DNA of 64,000 nucleotides, taken from contig NZ_SBKP01000005.1 in the NCBI RefSeq assembly GCF_004122115.1, forward strand, positions 1-64,000, given 5' to 3'. The stretch is from Sphingobium fluviale. GTDB taxonomy: Bacteria; Pseudomonadota; Alphaproteobacteria; Sphingomonadales; Sphingomonadaceae. Under the pieces are notes generated by a model, which saw nothing but the letters and a program-made list of their open reading frames with translations, did not search any database and was not told the DNA's origin. Below are positions 7,285-14,769 of the stretch, in pieces. How positions within the stretch are numbered: position 1 is the first letter of the stretch; every line of letters starts with the position of its first letter. The translations under genes and the position numbers were made by a program.

Positions 7285-8409
7285 ATGAAGCTCATAAGTG
7301 CAGACAGAAAGCGGCGGTTGGCCTCAAAGGCACGTAGGCTTGGCTGGGTGGCGATGGTTCCAATAGCTGGTGCGATTGGGTTACTAGCTGCACCCGCGCC
7401 ATCGAGCATGTATTTTCCCGAGCAGAGGACATGCCCCATCGGCGGCGAGAAGTTCGAGTTCATGGGATTAATGAGCATATCGACATGGGGTGCCTTGCCG
7501 GATGGCATGCCCATCGGTTCTGGCTATTTCCCTACAGACCTTCCGCAATGTCCGCGCAACGGCCTAGTCATGTATCGTGATTTCAATGCCGATGAGTTGA
7601 AGAAACTGAAAGTGGTCATTGAAAGTCGCGAATATCGCAAGTTGCGGGATAAGGGCAGTCCAAAACATTATCTCGCCTTCCAACTGGCGAAAGCGCTCGG
7701 AGACGAGGATGCGCCGTGGCTATTGCTGAGCGCGACGTGGCAGGCAAAGAATGAGAACCCGAAAGATGCCCGTGTGAATGCTTATAACGAGGAATTTGCG
7801 TCGCTCGTTCAAGCGCTTCCAATCAGTGCAACCTCTTTCAATTCCATCGCGCTGCGTGCTCGTGCTGCCAATGCGCTGCGTGAAATCGGACACTTTAGTG
7901 AGGCCGACAACCTCCGCAGATCAATTGTCATTGCTCCAGACGCGGGCAGTGGCGAGAGTGACGCCGATGAAAACCGAAAGGGGTGGGCTGAGTTTCTTGT
8001 GCTTCTGGCTGGGCCGATCGCACGGCAGGACAGGAGCCGCTCACCGATCGATATGATGAGTGAGCGATCGGCGGCATTCCGATGCCTATCAGAGGAGTTG
8101 GCGACCACGGGCATGCAGGGATCATCCGAACCCTTGTCACCATTCGAGAGAGATTATTGTGCCTCGCCAAAATTAACCGATGCCATTGCGGAGGTGCGGC
8201 GGAATATCCGCCAAAGTTCCGAGGATGTGAAGGAATATGACGGAGTGGTAGGTAACGCATACAACCCCGGCACCACGAACGACTTGGAGGCAGCTGAAAA
8301 GGCAATGAACGCAGCAATGAATGAAGCGCGGGCCGAGGAAGTGGCTAGGGTGGAAGCAGCTGCGCGTAATGTGATGGAGGCTGCGGACAGAGCCGCAAAA
8401 GCTCAATAG
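7285..8409 (+). CDS. Uncharacterised membrane-anchored protein with CPxGG...LPxCP N-domain
   Basis: The start ATG 7285 is preferred over the overlapping GTG at 7264 because an AAGGAG site lies about 10 nt upstream. The 374-aa product has a basic N-terminus, one transmembrane helix (about 20-37), then a domain with Cys50 (RTCPIGGEKF) and Cys89 (LPQCPRNGLVMYRDF). From memory this pairing recurs in an unnamed sphingomonad family. A helical region follows and the last 45 residues form an Ala/Glu-rich coiled coil. It is the last gene of the uncharacterised row and converges on the 420-aa gene. Function unknown. Confidence 0.65.
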   Translation: MKLISADRKRRLASKARRLGWVAMVPIAGAIGLLAAPAPSSMYFPEQRTCPIGGEKFEFMGLMSISTWGALPDGMPIGSGYFPTDLPQCPRNGLVMYRDFNADELKKLKVVIESREYRKLRDKGSPKHYLAFQLAKALGDEDAPWLLLSATWQAKNENPKDARVNAYNEEFASLVQALPISATSFNSIALRARAANALREIGHFSEADNLRRSIVIAPDAGSGESDADENRKGWAEFLVLLAGPIARQDRSRSPIDMMSERSAAFRCLSEELATTGMQGSSEPLSPFERDYCASPKLTDAIAEVRRNIRQSSEDVKEYDGVVGNAYNPGTTNDLEAAEKAMNAAMNEARAEEVARVEAAARNVMEAADRAAKAQ

Positions 8410-8555
8410 TGATCAACCACTGGTAAAGAGGCCGATGTCAGTTTTCTCTGCAACAGTTTCACAGGTCCGTATTGTTGACCTATCGCTCATGAGAATTTTA
8501 TTAAGGTATTGATTATAGGTGTTAAATTTTTATTGGGTCGTATCGAACACACTTT

Positions 8556-9818
8556 TTACACCCCCTTCAGCCAGTCGAAATGTGCACTGATTAAGTAGTT
8601 TGCTGTTTCGCATATACAATCTCGGTGAGGCAGTATGGCCACCTCTTCGGTTCTAACCACAGTCCCGTCCACATCTCGGCAGAATGGGCAATCAGGGTTC
8701 AATGTGCTGTATTTGAACCCGTCAAGATGATCGCTCAGGTTGGTTGAGAGTTTGCACAATGTAGCCTGTTTGAAGCGGTTTTCCGAGAACATTGCGCGCA
8801 GAAGCGTCTTTTCATGCGCAACGAGAGGGCACTCACGACCTACCTCTGTTAACTCGTCAAGGGCCTTACGAGAGAGGAAGCCGTTTGCGCGAACGCCCAA
8901 AGCTTTCTTCTCCTCTTTGGATAGCTGCACACCATTTTTGCGGTAGGCAGTAGTAATAGCGCGGGGGTGGTCTGTCATCCCGCCTTCCATGAGTGATATT
9001 ATGGTAGGGATGGCATCCGGCGTCAGGTAATTAAGGCGCATCACCGCTTCATGAGCCGCTTCATACCTGATGTTTTCCGCTGTTAGCAGAGGCTTTGTAT
9101 CTGAAAATTTGCCACTGTGCTCCAATTGAATGTTGGTCTCACCGGCTTGGTGTCGCTTTAGAGCCTGTTTTTTCAGCTTCAGCGCTGCCTCATTGATTTC
9201 CGTGACTTGGGTAGATGTGAGTGTCGCATCATTCCCGCATACAACGCAAAGACGGGTTTGATCGAGTGCGTCGAAGGGGACATCAAGCTGCGCCCCACAA
9301 TCACAAGCGATGCTGATATTTTCAAAAGTGACCTTCGGTTTCTCAGTTTGAACTGATGATACCAATACAGCCTCGGCGACTGGTTCCTGAATGTTAGCTG
9401 GCTCCAAGCGCTCTAATAATTTGAGGACGGCTTTTCCAATTTTTCTTCCTTCATTGCGTCCGCGATGGTCATGGTAAAGGCGGCCAATTTGAAGTTCCGT
9501 TTCGCTATTAACGCCAACATGCACGGCATCAATTTTTGCCCGCCGAAATGTCGTGACAGCTTCGTTTAGGGCGTCTTGTGCGGTGCCCGTGACAATATGC
9601 TCAGCATGAATGTTGCCGCTCTGACGGAAGAGAGTGACCCTGTAGATGCCAAAGGGTGCTAGTTTCAACATATGTCGCAACTGATCGAGATATACTGTTC
9701 GGTCGTCATTTGGATCATTCAACCGCCTATGGCTTTCCTCCATCGCCCACCAACTGACTAACAGGAGCGCAAGGATTGCAGGGCCGAAGATGATCCATTC
9801 AACCGTCTTGGCGTCCAT
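8556..9818 (-). CDS. Uncharacterised membrane protein with two Cys-based metal sites
   Basis: A strong GGAGGGT site precedes the ATG. The 420-aa protein has one N-terminal transmembrane helix (about 8-25). A first putative zinc ribbon is formed by Cys172, Cys174, Cys191 and Cys194 (ACDCGA and CVVCG), followed by a helical, lysine-rich middle. The C-terminus has Cys377-x2-Cys380, Asp384-Gly385, His398-x2-Cys401-x-Cys403. That last arrangement resembles the CxxC...DG...HxxCxC signature of Mu gpF/SPP1 gp7 head-morphogenesis proteins. The likeness is a motif resemblance only. The protein is probably cytoplasm-facing and membrane-tethered; its role is unknown. Confidence 0.65.
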   Translation of the reverse strand: MDAKTVEWIIFGPAILALLLVSWWAMEESHRRLNDPNDDRTVYLDQLRHMLKLAPFGIYRVTLFRQSGNIHAEHIVTGTAQDALNEAVTTFRRAKIDAVHVGVNSETELQIGRLYHDHRGRNEGRKIGKAVLKLLERLEPANIQEPVAEAVLVSSVQTEKPKVTFENISIACDCGAQLDVPFDALDQTRLCVVCGNDATLTSTQVTEINEAALKLKKQALKRHQAGETNIQLEHSGKFSDTKPLLTAENIRYEAAHEAVMRLNYLTPDAIPTIISLMEGGMTDHPRAITTAYRKNGVQLSKEEKKALGVRANGFLSRKALDELTEVGRECPLVAHEKTLLRAMFSENRFKQATLCKLSTNLSDHLDGFKYSTLNPDCPFCRDVDGTVVRTEEVAILPHRDCICETANYLISAHFDWLKGV

Positions 9819-10387
9819 TCGTCACCCTCCTGCGCCGATATATATGTGGTAGCGGATCATAAGCGACAGCATTGTGAGATTGCTAGCCTTAGTGTGCCGC
9901 ACCATTGTGCGCTGCCACTGATATTATGAAAGTCGAAGCTGACATAACAGGTTGCCAGAGATACGGTTGTATGATACAAAAATCATGAAAACAGCTTTGT
10001 ATCGATCCATTTAAATATCTGAAAATAAAACATAATGGAAGAATGGCGTATAGTCCCACCCTCTCCGCCATCATTTGTCTGCGCGATGCCGCTCGCCAAC
10101 CCATCGATCGAATGTACAGGATGGTAGGCATCGGCAGGGCACCCTCACACCGTGGCGCCCGATGCGGCAGTGTGGCTGGACAGCAAAAATCACCCTGCTC
10201 GTCTAACGGGTATAATCGCCCAAATTTATTTTCATTCGCGCTCCGTTCTCTTGCCTTTTGCGCAAGCCAGCTTTTCCCGCGCGTCGCTGCATTGCACATA
10301 TGCCTTTTGTCGATGAACCGAATCCCGGCAGCGACGAACCGAGTCCCTGAATTGTCATTTACCCTCTTGCATCGTTCAGCCGCTGTG
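9819..10387. other. Island/core junction intergenic region
   Basis: No gene is supported. The left part (to about 10,050) is AT-rich, with several palindromic scraps. A tRNA-Ser 3'-end copy lies at 10053-10070. The right part, up to the NrdR boxes, is the long upstream region of nrdA. Open frames on either strand here show no protein-like character. Confidence 0.5.
10053..10070 (+). repeat. tRNA-Ser 3'-end fragment, putative att site of a genomic island
   Basis: The 18 nt GTCCCACCCTCTCCGCCA can be read as T-stem 3' strand (CCCAC), acceptor 3' strand (CCTCTCC), discriminator G and CCA, exactly as in alphaproteobacterial tRNA-Ser genes. No other part of a tRNA precedes it. Such 3'-end copies are what tRNA-targeting integrases leave at the far border of an island. 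The intact tRNA and the integrase would be left of the window. Confidence 0.65.
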
Positions 10388-10435
10388 GCACTATCCCTAG
10401 TGTAGGGACACTGGGGGTCACGCAACAGATTGTGG
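10388..10435 (+). promoter_or_regulatory. Tandem NrdR boxes upstream of nrdA
   Basis: Two 16-bp sites, GCACTATCCCTAGTGT (10388-10403) and ACGCAACAGATTGTGG (10420-10435), each match about 12 of 16 positions of the NrdR consensus acaCwAtATaTwGtgt. They start 32 bp apart, three helical turns, which is the spacing NrdR needs. They suggest repression of the reductase genes by the nucleotide-sensing NrdR. Confidence 0.72.
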
Positions 10436-10604
10436 TTTGAAAACGCCGGAGATTTCGGCGAATGGCTCTTTTTGCGCCGTTTTTCGAGCCATTAGCTGCG
10501 TGAAAACCCATGCCCAGAATGTCAAAAGAGTGTAGGGTGAATTCTTTAACCCGGCACCCTTGACCGAATCGAACAGACAGTGAACACTTGAGGGGCGGCA
10601 ATAG

Positions 10605-12551
10605 ATGGATTTCAGAGATGGCGAGCAAGTGAGCGCAGGCGATATGGCAGTGATGGAAATGGAGCGGCCCGAAGCGGCCAAGGCAGAACCCAAGGCGACC
10701 GAGGCCACCAATGCCCCGGCCAAGGAGGCGGTGCCCGACTCGAAGAGCGTCGCGGTGCGTCGGTTCGATGTCGTGACCGATCCTTCGCGCGATGCGCTGC
10801 TCACCGATTTCGGCAAGGAGACGCTGAAGGACCGCTATCTCCTCCCCGGAGAGAGCTATCAGGATCTGTTCGCCCGCGTCGCCTCCGCCTATGCCGACGA
10901 CGCAGATCACGCCCAGCGCATCTATGACTATATCAGCCGCCTGTGGTTCATGCCCGCAACGCCCGTCCTCTCCAACGGCGGCACCGGGCGCGGCCTGCCG
11001 ATCTCGTGCTATCTCAACAGCGTGGACGACAGCCTGGAGGGCATCGTCAACACCTGGAACGAGAATGTGTGGCTCGCCTCGCGCGGCGGCGGCATCGGCA
11101 CCTATTGGGGCAATGTGCGCGGCATCGGCGAGCCGGTGGGCTTGAATGGCAAGACGAGCGGTATCATCCCGTTCGTGCGGGTGATGGACAGCCTCACGCT
11201 CGCGATTTCCCAAGGCTCGCTGCGCCGTGGCTCGGCCGCCTGCTATATCGACATCTCCCACCCGGAGATCGAGGAGTTCCTCGAAATCCGCAAGCCGTCG
11301 GGCGATTTCAACCGCAAGGCGCTCAATCTCCACCATGGCGTGCTCATCACCGATGCCTTCATGGAGGCGGTGCGCGATGGCGCGGAGTTTGCGCTCACTT
11401 CGCCCAAGGATGGCTCTGTGCGCGCCACGGTCGATGCGCGCGCGCTGTTCCAGAAGCTGGTCGAGACGCGTCTCGCCACCGGCGAACCCTATATCGTCTT
11501 CTCCGATCAGGTGAACCGGATGATGCCAAAGCATCACCGTGACCTTGGCCTCAAGGTCTCCACCTCCAACCTCTGCTCGGAAATTACCCTGCCCACGGGT
11601 CGCGATCATCTGGGCAATGACCGCACGGCGGTGTGTTGCCTCTCCTCGCTCAACCTCGAAACATGGGATGAGTGGAAGGACGACAAGCAGTTCGTGGAAG
11701 ACGTGATGCGCTTCCTCGACAATGTGTTGCAGGACTATATCGACCGCGCACCGGATGAGATGGCCCGCGCCAAATATAGCGCGGAGCGCGAGCGCTCGGT
11801 CGGCCTTGGCGTCATGGGCTTTCACAGCTTCCTGCAGGCGCGGCTCATCCCGTTTGAAAGCGCGATGGCGAAAAGCTGGAACCTCAAGATATTCAAGCAC
11901 ATTTCAGCCAAGGTCAACGAAGCCTCGATGATGCTGGCGCAGGAGCGCGGCCCGTGCCCCGATGCTGCCGACATGGGCGTGATGGAGCGGTTTAGCTGCA
12001 AGATGGCGATCGCGCCGACCGCGTCTATCAGCATCATCTGCGGCGGCACATCCGCCTGCATCGAGCCGATCCCGGCGAATATCTATACGCACAAGACGCT
12101 GTCGGGCAGCTTCTCGATCAAGAACCCCTATCTCGAAAAGCTGCTGGTCGAGAAGGCGAAGGACAGCACCAACGTCTGGAACTCGATTCTGGAGCGCGGC
12201 GGCTCGGTCCAGCATCTCGATTTCCTGAGCCAGGAGGAAAAGGACGCGTTCAAGACCAGCTTCGAGATCGACCAGCGCTGGCTGCTCGAACTCGCGGCGG
12301 ACCGCACGCCCTATATCGATCAGGCGCAGTCGCTGAACCTGTTCATCCCGGCCGATGTCGAGAAATGGGATCTGCTGATGCTCCACTTCCGCGCGTGGGA
12401 GCTGGGCATCAAGTCGCTCTATTATCTCCGCTCCAAATCGGTCCAGCGCGCGGGCTTCGCCGGCGGCGTCGAGGCGGACAATACGGCGGAAGCGCCCAAA
12501 TTCGAAATCGGCGAGAGCACCGACTATGACGAATGTCTGGCGTGTCAGTGA
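10605..12551 (+). CDS. nrdA: Ribonucleoside-diphosphate reductase, alpha subunit
   Basis: This is the catalytic subunit of class I ribonucleotide reductase, which reduces NDPs to dNDPs with NrdB as radical source. Visible in the 648 residues are Cys135 (PISCYLNSVDD), the Asn322/Cys324/Glu326 active-site triad (SNLCSEITLP), the partner cysteine in CCLSSLN (Cys345) and the C-terminal redox pair Cys644/Cys647 (CLACQ). The first 50 residues are Ala/Glu/Pro-rich and there is no ATP-cone, so overall activity control by ATP/dATP is likely absent. GAGGGG precedes the ATG. Two NrdR boxes lie upstream, and nrdB follows about 1 kb downstream after two small genes. Confidence 0.96.
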   Translation: MDFRDGEQVSAGDMAVMEMERPEAAKAEPKATEATNAPAKEAVPDSKSVAVRRFDVVTDPSRDALLTDFGKETLKDRYLLPGESYQDLFARVASAYADDADHAQRIYDYISRLWFMPATPVLSNGGTGRGLPISCYLNSVDDSLEGIVNTWNENVWLASRGGGIGTYWGNVRGIGEPVGLNGKTSGIIPFVRVMDSLTLAISQGSLRRGSAACYIDISHPEIEEFLEIRKPSGDFNRKALNLHHGVLITDAFMEAVRDGAEFALTSPKDGSVRATVDARALFQKLVETRLATGEPYIVFSDQVNRMMPKHHRDLGLKVSTSNLCSEITLPTGRDHLGNDRTAVCCLSSLNLETWDEWKDDKQFVEDVMRFLDNVLQDYIDRAPDEMARAKYSAERERSVGLGVMGFHSFLQARLIPFESAMAKSWNLKIFKHISAKVNEASMMLAQERGPCPDAADMGVMERFSCKMAIAPTASISIICGGTSACIEPIPANIYTHKTLSGSFSIKNPYLEKLLVEKAKDSTNVWNSILERGGSVQHLDFLSQEEKDAFKTSFEIDQRWLLELAADRTPYIDQAQSLNLFIPADVEKWDLLMLHFRAWELGIKSLYYLRSKSVQRAGFAGGVEADNTAEAPKFEIGESTDYDECLACQ

Positions 12552-12585
12552 TCGTCGGCCAGTGATACCCGGACAGGCCTAGCCA

Positions 12586-13026
12586 ATGACCCACCGCCGC
12601 ATCGTCACCGGGCTTGATGCCGCCGGGCGCTCCGCCATCCTGATCGATGGCGCGGCGGAGATGGTGGCGTGGGCAACCGCGGAAACTCCGGTCGACAATA
12701 GCGGCAGCGCGGATCAGGGCGGCGGCTTCTCCTTCGCCATGCCGCGCGGGGGCAGCAAGTTCCTGATGCTGGAGATTCCGTCTACCCCGCCCGGTGAGAT
12801 GTTCGGCCCCGGCATGCACGCCACGGACACGATCGACTATCTGGTGGTGGTAAAGGGCGAGATCGTCCTTATCACCGAAAGCGGAGAGACGGTGTGCCGC
12901 GTGGGCGACATGATCGTTGATCGCGGCGTGATGCACGGCTGGCGCAACGATGGCGCGGAAGGCGCGCTGCTTGCCTGCGTGATGATCGATGCCGCGCCGG
13001 TGGGCAACGGAGCCACGCTCAAATGA
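12586..13026 (+). CDS. Cupin-domain protein
   Basis: The 146-aa protein has a cupin barrel: MHATDTIDYLVVVKGEIVLI is the first cupin motif and GDMIVDRGVMHGWRNDG the second. Candidate metal ligands are His and Glu in the first motif and His in the second. Related proteins are annotated as small-molecule binding or dioxygenase-like cupins, but the substrate here cannot be told. It lies 34 nt after nrdA in the same direction and may be cotranscribed, without an evident functional link. Confidence 0.85.
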   Translation: MTHRRIVTGLDAAGRSAILIDGAAEMVAWATAETPVDNSGSADQGGGFSFAMPRGGSKFLMLEIPSTPPGEMFGPGMHATDTIDYLVVVKGEIVLITESGETVCRVGDMIVDRGVMHGWRNDGAEGALLACVMIDAAPVGNGATLK

Positions 13027-13053
13027 GCCGCAAGTCCGCCCCCCGCCATGCAA

Positions 13054-13083
13054 TGACCCCGGCATCTCGCGATACCGGGGTCA
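13054..13083. terminator. Hairpin between convergent genes
   Basis: TGACCCCGG at 13054-13062 pairs perfectly with CCGGGGTCA at 13075-13083, and the inner ATC/GAT can extend the stem. It lies 28 nt after the cupin gene. A second hairpin (TTGCCC...GGGCAA) follows at about 13087-13110. There is no T-run, so this is either a weak bidirectional terminator or an intergenic repeat. Confidence 0.45.
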
Positions 13084-13124
13084 AAGTTGCCCGGCCGGTC
13101 GGCTGGGCAAGGGGGGCTCGTGCG

Positions 13125-13343
13125 TTAGCGGGCCATGCTCGCGTTCATGCCCTCTTTGAGGTAGACGCGATTGTCGTCGATCCGGTCGACCGCATCGAGC
13201 GGCACCGTGTGGTGGCGCCCATCGGCAGAGTCAGAGCGGGTGAGGATGATCGTCTCGTCCTCGATCTTGTCGACCGTGCCGATGTGCTGGCCCATGGAAT
13301 TGCTGACTTCCATATGCTCCTTGATGCGCCATTTCTCGAACAT
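13125..13343 (-). CDS. DUF2171 family protein
   Basis: The start ATG at 13343 is preferred because an AGGAG site lies just upstream and MFEKWRIKEHMEV is the natural beginning. The 72-aa product matches DUF2171: VSNSMGQHIGTVDKIEDETIILTRSDSADGRHHTVPLDAVDRI, here split by memory into a PRC-barrel-like beta fold. These small proteins are common in sphingomonads and of unknown function. The gene is convergent with the cupin gene and divergent from nrdB. Confidence 0.82.
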   Translation of the reverse strand: MFEKWRIKEHMEVSNSMGQHIGTVDKIEDETIILTRSDSADGRHHTVPLDAVDRIDDNRVYLKEGMNASMAR

Positions 13344-13537
13344 GCTATATCTCCTGTCTGGGTGGTCCGTGCCAGAAGAACCCGCCAGCAACCCGCCCGT
13401 TCCGCGCCTCATCGCGCCTTTGCCACACAGACGCGCCGAGCCGTTGCCTGCGCGCCGCCCTCTGCGCCCCGGCCCGGCTAACGCGCCGCCCGCCTGACCC
13501 CATTCACACCCTTTTCAAAAAATTCCGGAGTAAGCCC

Positions 13538-14590
13538 ATGTCCCTTCTTAAAGCCTCCAAAGTCTACAAGCCCTTCGAATATCCCTGGGCTTATGAATAT
13601 TGGAAACGCCAGCAGCAGGTCCACTGGATGCCGGAGGAAGTGCCGCTGGGCGAGGATTGCCGCGACTGGGCGCAGAAACTTTCGGAGCATGAGCGCAACC
13701 TGCTGACCCAGATCTTCCGCTTTTTCACCCAGGCGGATGTTGAGGTGCAGGATTGCTATCACGACAAATATGGCCGCGTGTTCAAGCCGACCGAAGTGAA
13801 GATGATGCTGACGGCGTTCAGCAACATGGAGACGATCCACATCGCCGCCTATTCGCACCTGCTCGACACCATCGGCATGCCGGAGAGCGAATATTCCATG
13901 TTCCTCGAATATGAGGAAATGCGCGCCAAGCATGATTATATGCAGCAGTTCGGCGTCGATAATGACGAAGACATCGCCCGCACCCTCGCGATGTTCGGCG
14001 GCTTTACCGAGGGGATGCAGCTCTTCGCCTCCTTCGCGATGCTGATGAACTTCCCGCGCTTCAACAAGATGAAGGGCATGGGCCAGATCGTCACATGGTC
14101 CGTGCGGGATGAGAGCCTGCACTGCGAGGGCATCGTGCGCCTGTTCCACGAATTCGTGAAAGAGCGCGGCTGCCTGACGAAGGCGGTGAAGGAAGACATT
14201 ATCGACTGCTGCCAGAAGACGGTGCGGCTGGAGGATGCCTTCATCGATCTGGCGTTCGAGATGGGGCCGGTGCCGGGCATGACGGCGAAGGAAATCAAGC
14301 GCTATATCCGCTATATCGCGGACTGGCGGCTGGGGCAGCTGGGCTTCCAGCCGATCTACATGATCGAGGATCACCCGCTGCCATGGCTCGCGCCGCTGCT
14401 CAATGGCGTGGAGCACGCCAACTTCTTTGAGACCCGCGCCACCGAATATTCCAAGGGCGCGACCCGCGGCAACTGGAACGAAGTGTGGGACAGCTTTGAC
14501 CGGCGCAAGCGCAAGGTGGCGAACGAAGACAGCAGCGCGGGGGATGAGGGCGAGGATATGTTCACGCGGGCCGGGGTTGCTGCGGAGTAG
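13538..14590 (+). CDS. nrdB: Ribonucleoside-diphosphate reductase, beta subunit
   Basis: The 350-aa ferritin-like subunit makes the di-iron tyrosyl radical for NrdA. The spacing E-T-I-H-x3-Y gives Glu98, His101 and radical Tyr105, as in class Ia/b enzymes. The other ligands are Asp67 (TQADVEVQD), Glu158 (GFTEGMQLF), Glu192 and His195 (RDESLHCEG). The acidic tail (SAGDEGEDMF) is the typical C-terminus that docks on NrdA. GGAG lies upstream of the ATG. It is separated from nrdA by the cupin and DUF2171 genes; no separate NrdR box was seen. Confidence 0.96.
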   Translation: MSLLKASKVYKPFEYPWAYEYWKRQQQVHWMPEEVPLGEDCRDWAQKLSEHERNLLTQIFRFFTQADVEVQDCYHDKYGRVFKPTEVKMMLTAFSNMETIHIAAYSHLLDTIGMPESEYSMFLEYEEMRAKHDYMQQFGVDNDEDIARTLAMFGGFTEGMQLFASFAMLMNFPRFNKMKGMGQIVTWSVRDESLHCEGIVRLFHEFVKERGCLTKAVKEDIIDCCQKTVRLEDAFIDLAFEMGPVPGMTAKEIKRYIRYIADWRLGQLGFQPIYMIEDHPLPWLAPLLNGVEHANFFETRATEYSKGATRGNWNEVWDSFDRRKRKVANEDSSAGDEGEDMFTRAGVAAE

Positions 14591-14769
14591 GGGGATGCCA
14601 TTGATGCCTGGGTCAGAAGCGAGCAGCGGCGAAGCGGCGCATGAGAAAGCGGCTTTTTGCCACCACAAGCGCACAACCCGCGTCAGACGAAACCCTATGA
14701 TATGGACTTTGGGCGGATAAGGCGACATAGGGCACAGCATATCGAACCCTAGCCCACGGACCCATTCTC

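Noticed and set aside
9889-10425. 178-codon minus-strand frame at the island border
   Set aside because: It spans the tRNA-Ser fragment and the first NrdR box, has no binding site and no protein-like composition.
10359-11900. 513-codon open frame on the minus strand across nrdA
   Set aside because: It is the antisense shadow of nrdA in GC-rich DNA; its product is His/Arg/Ala-rich without domain signals.
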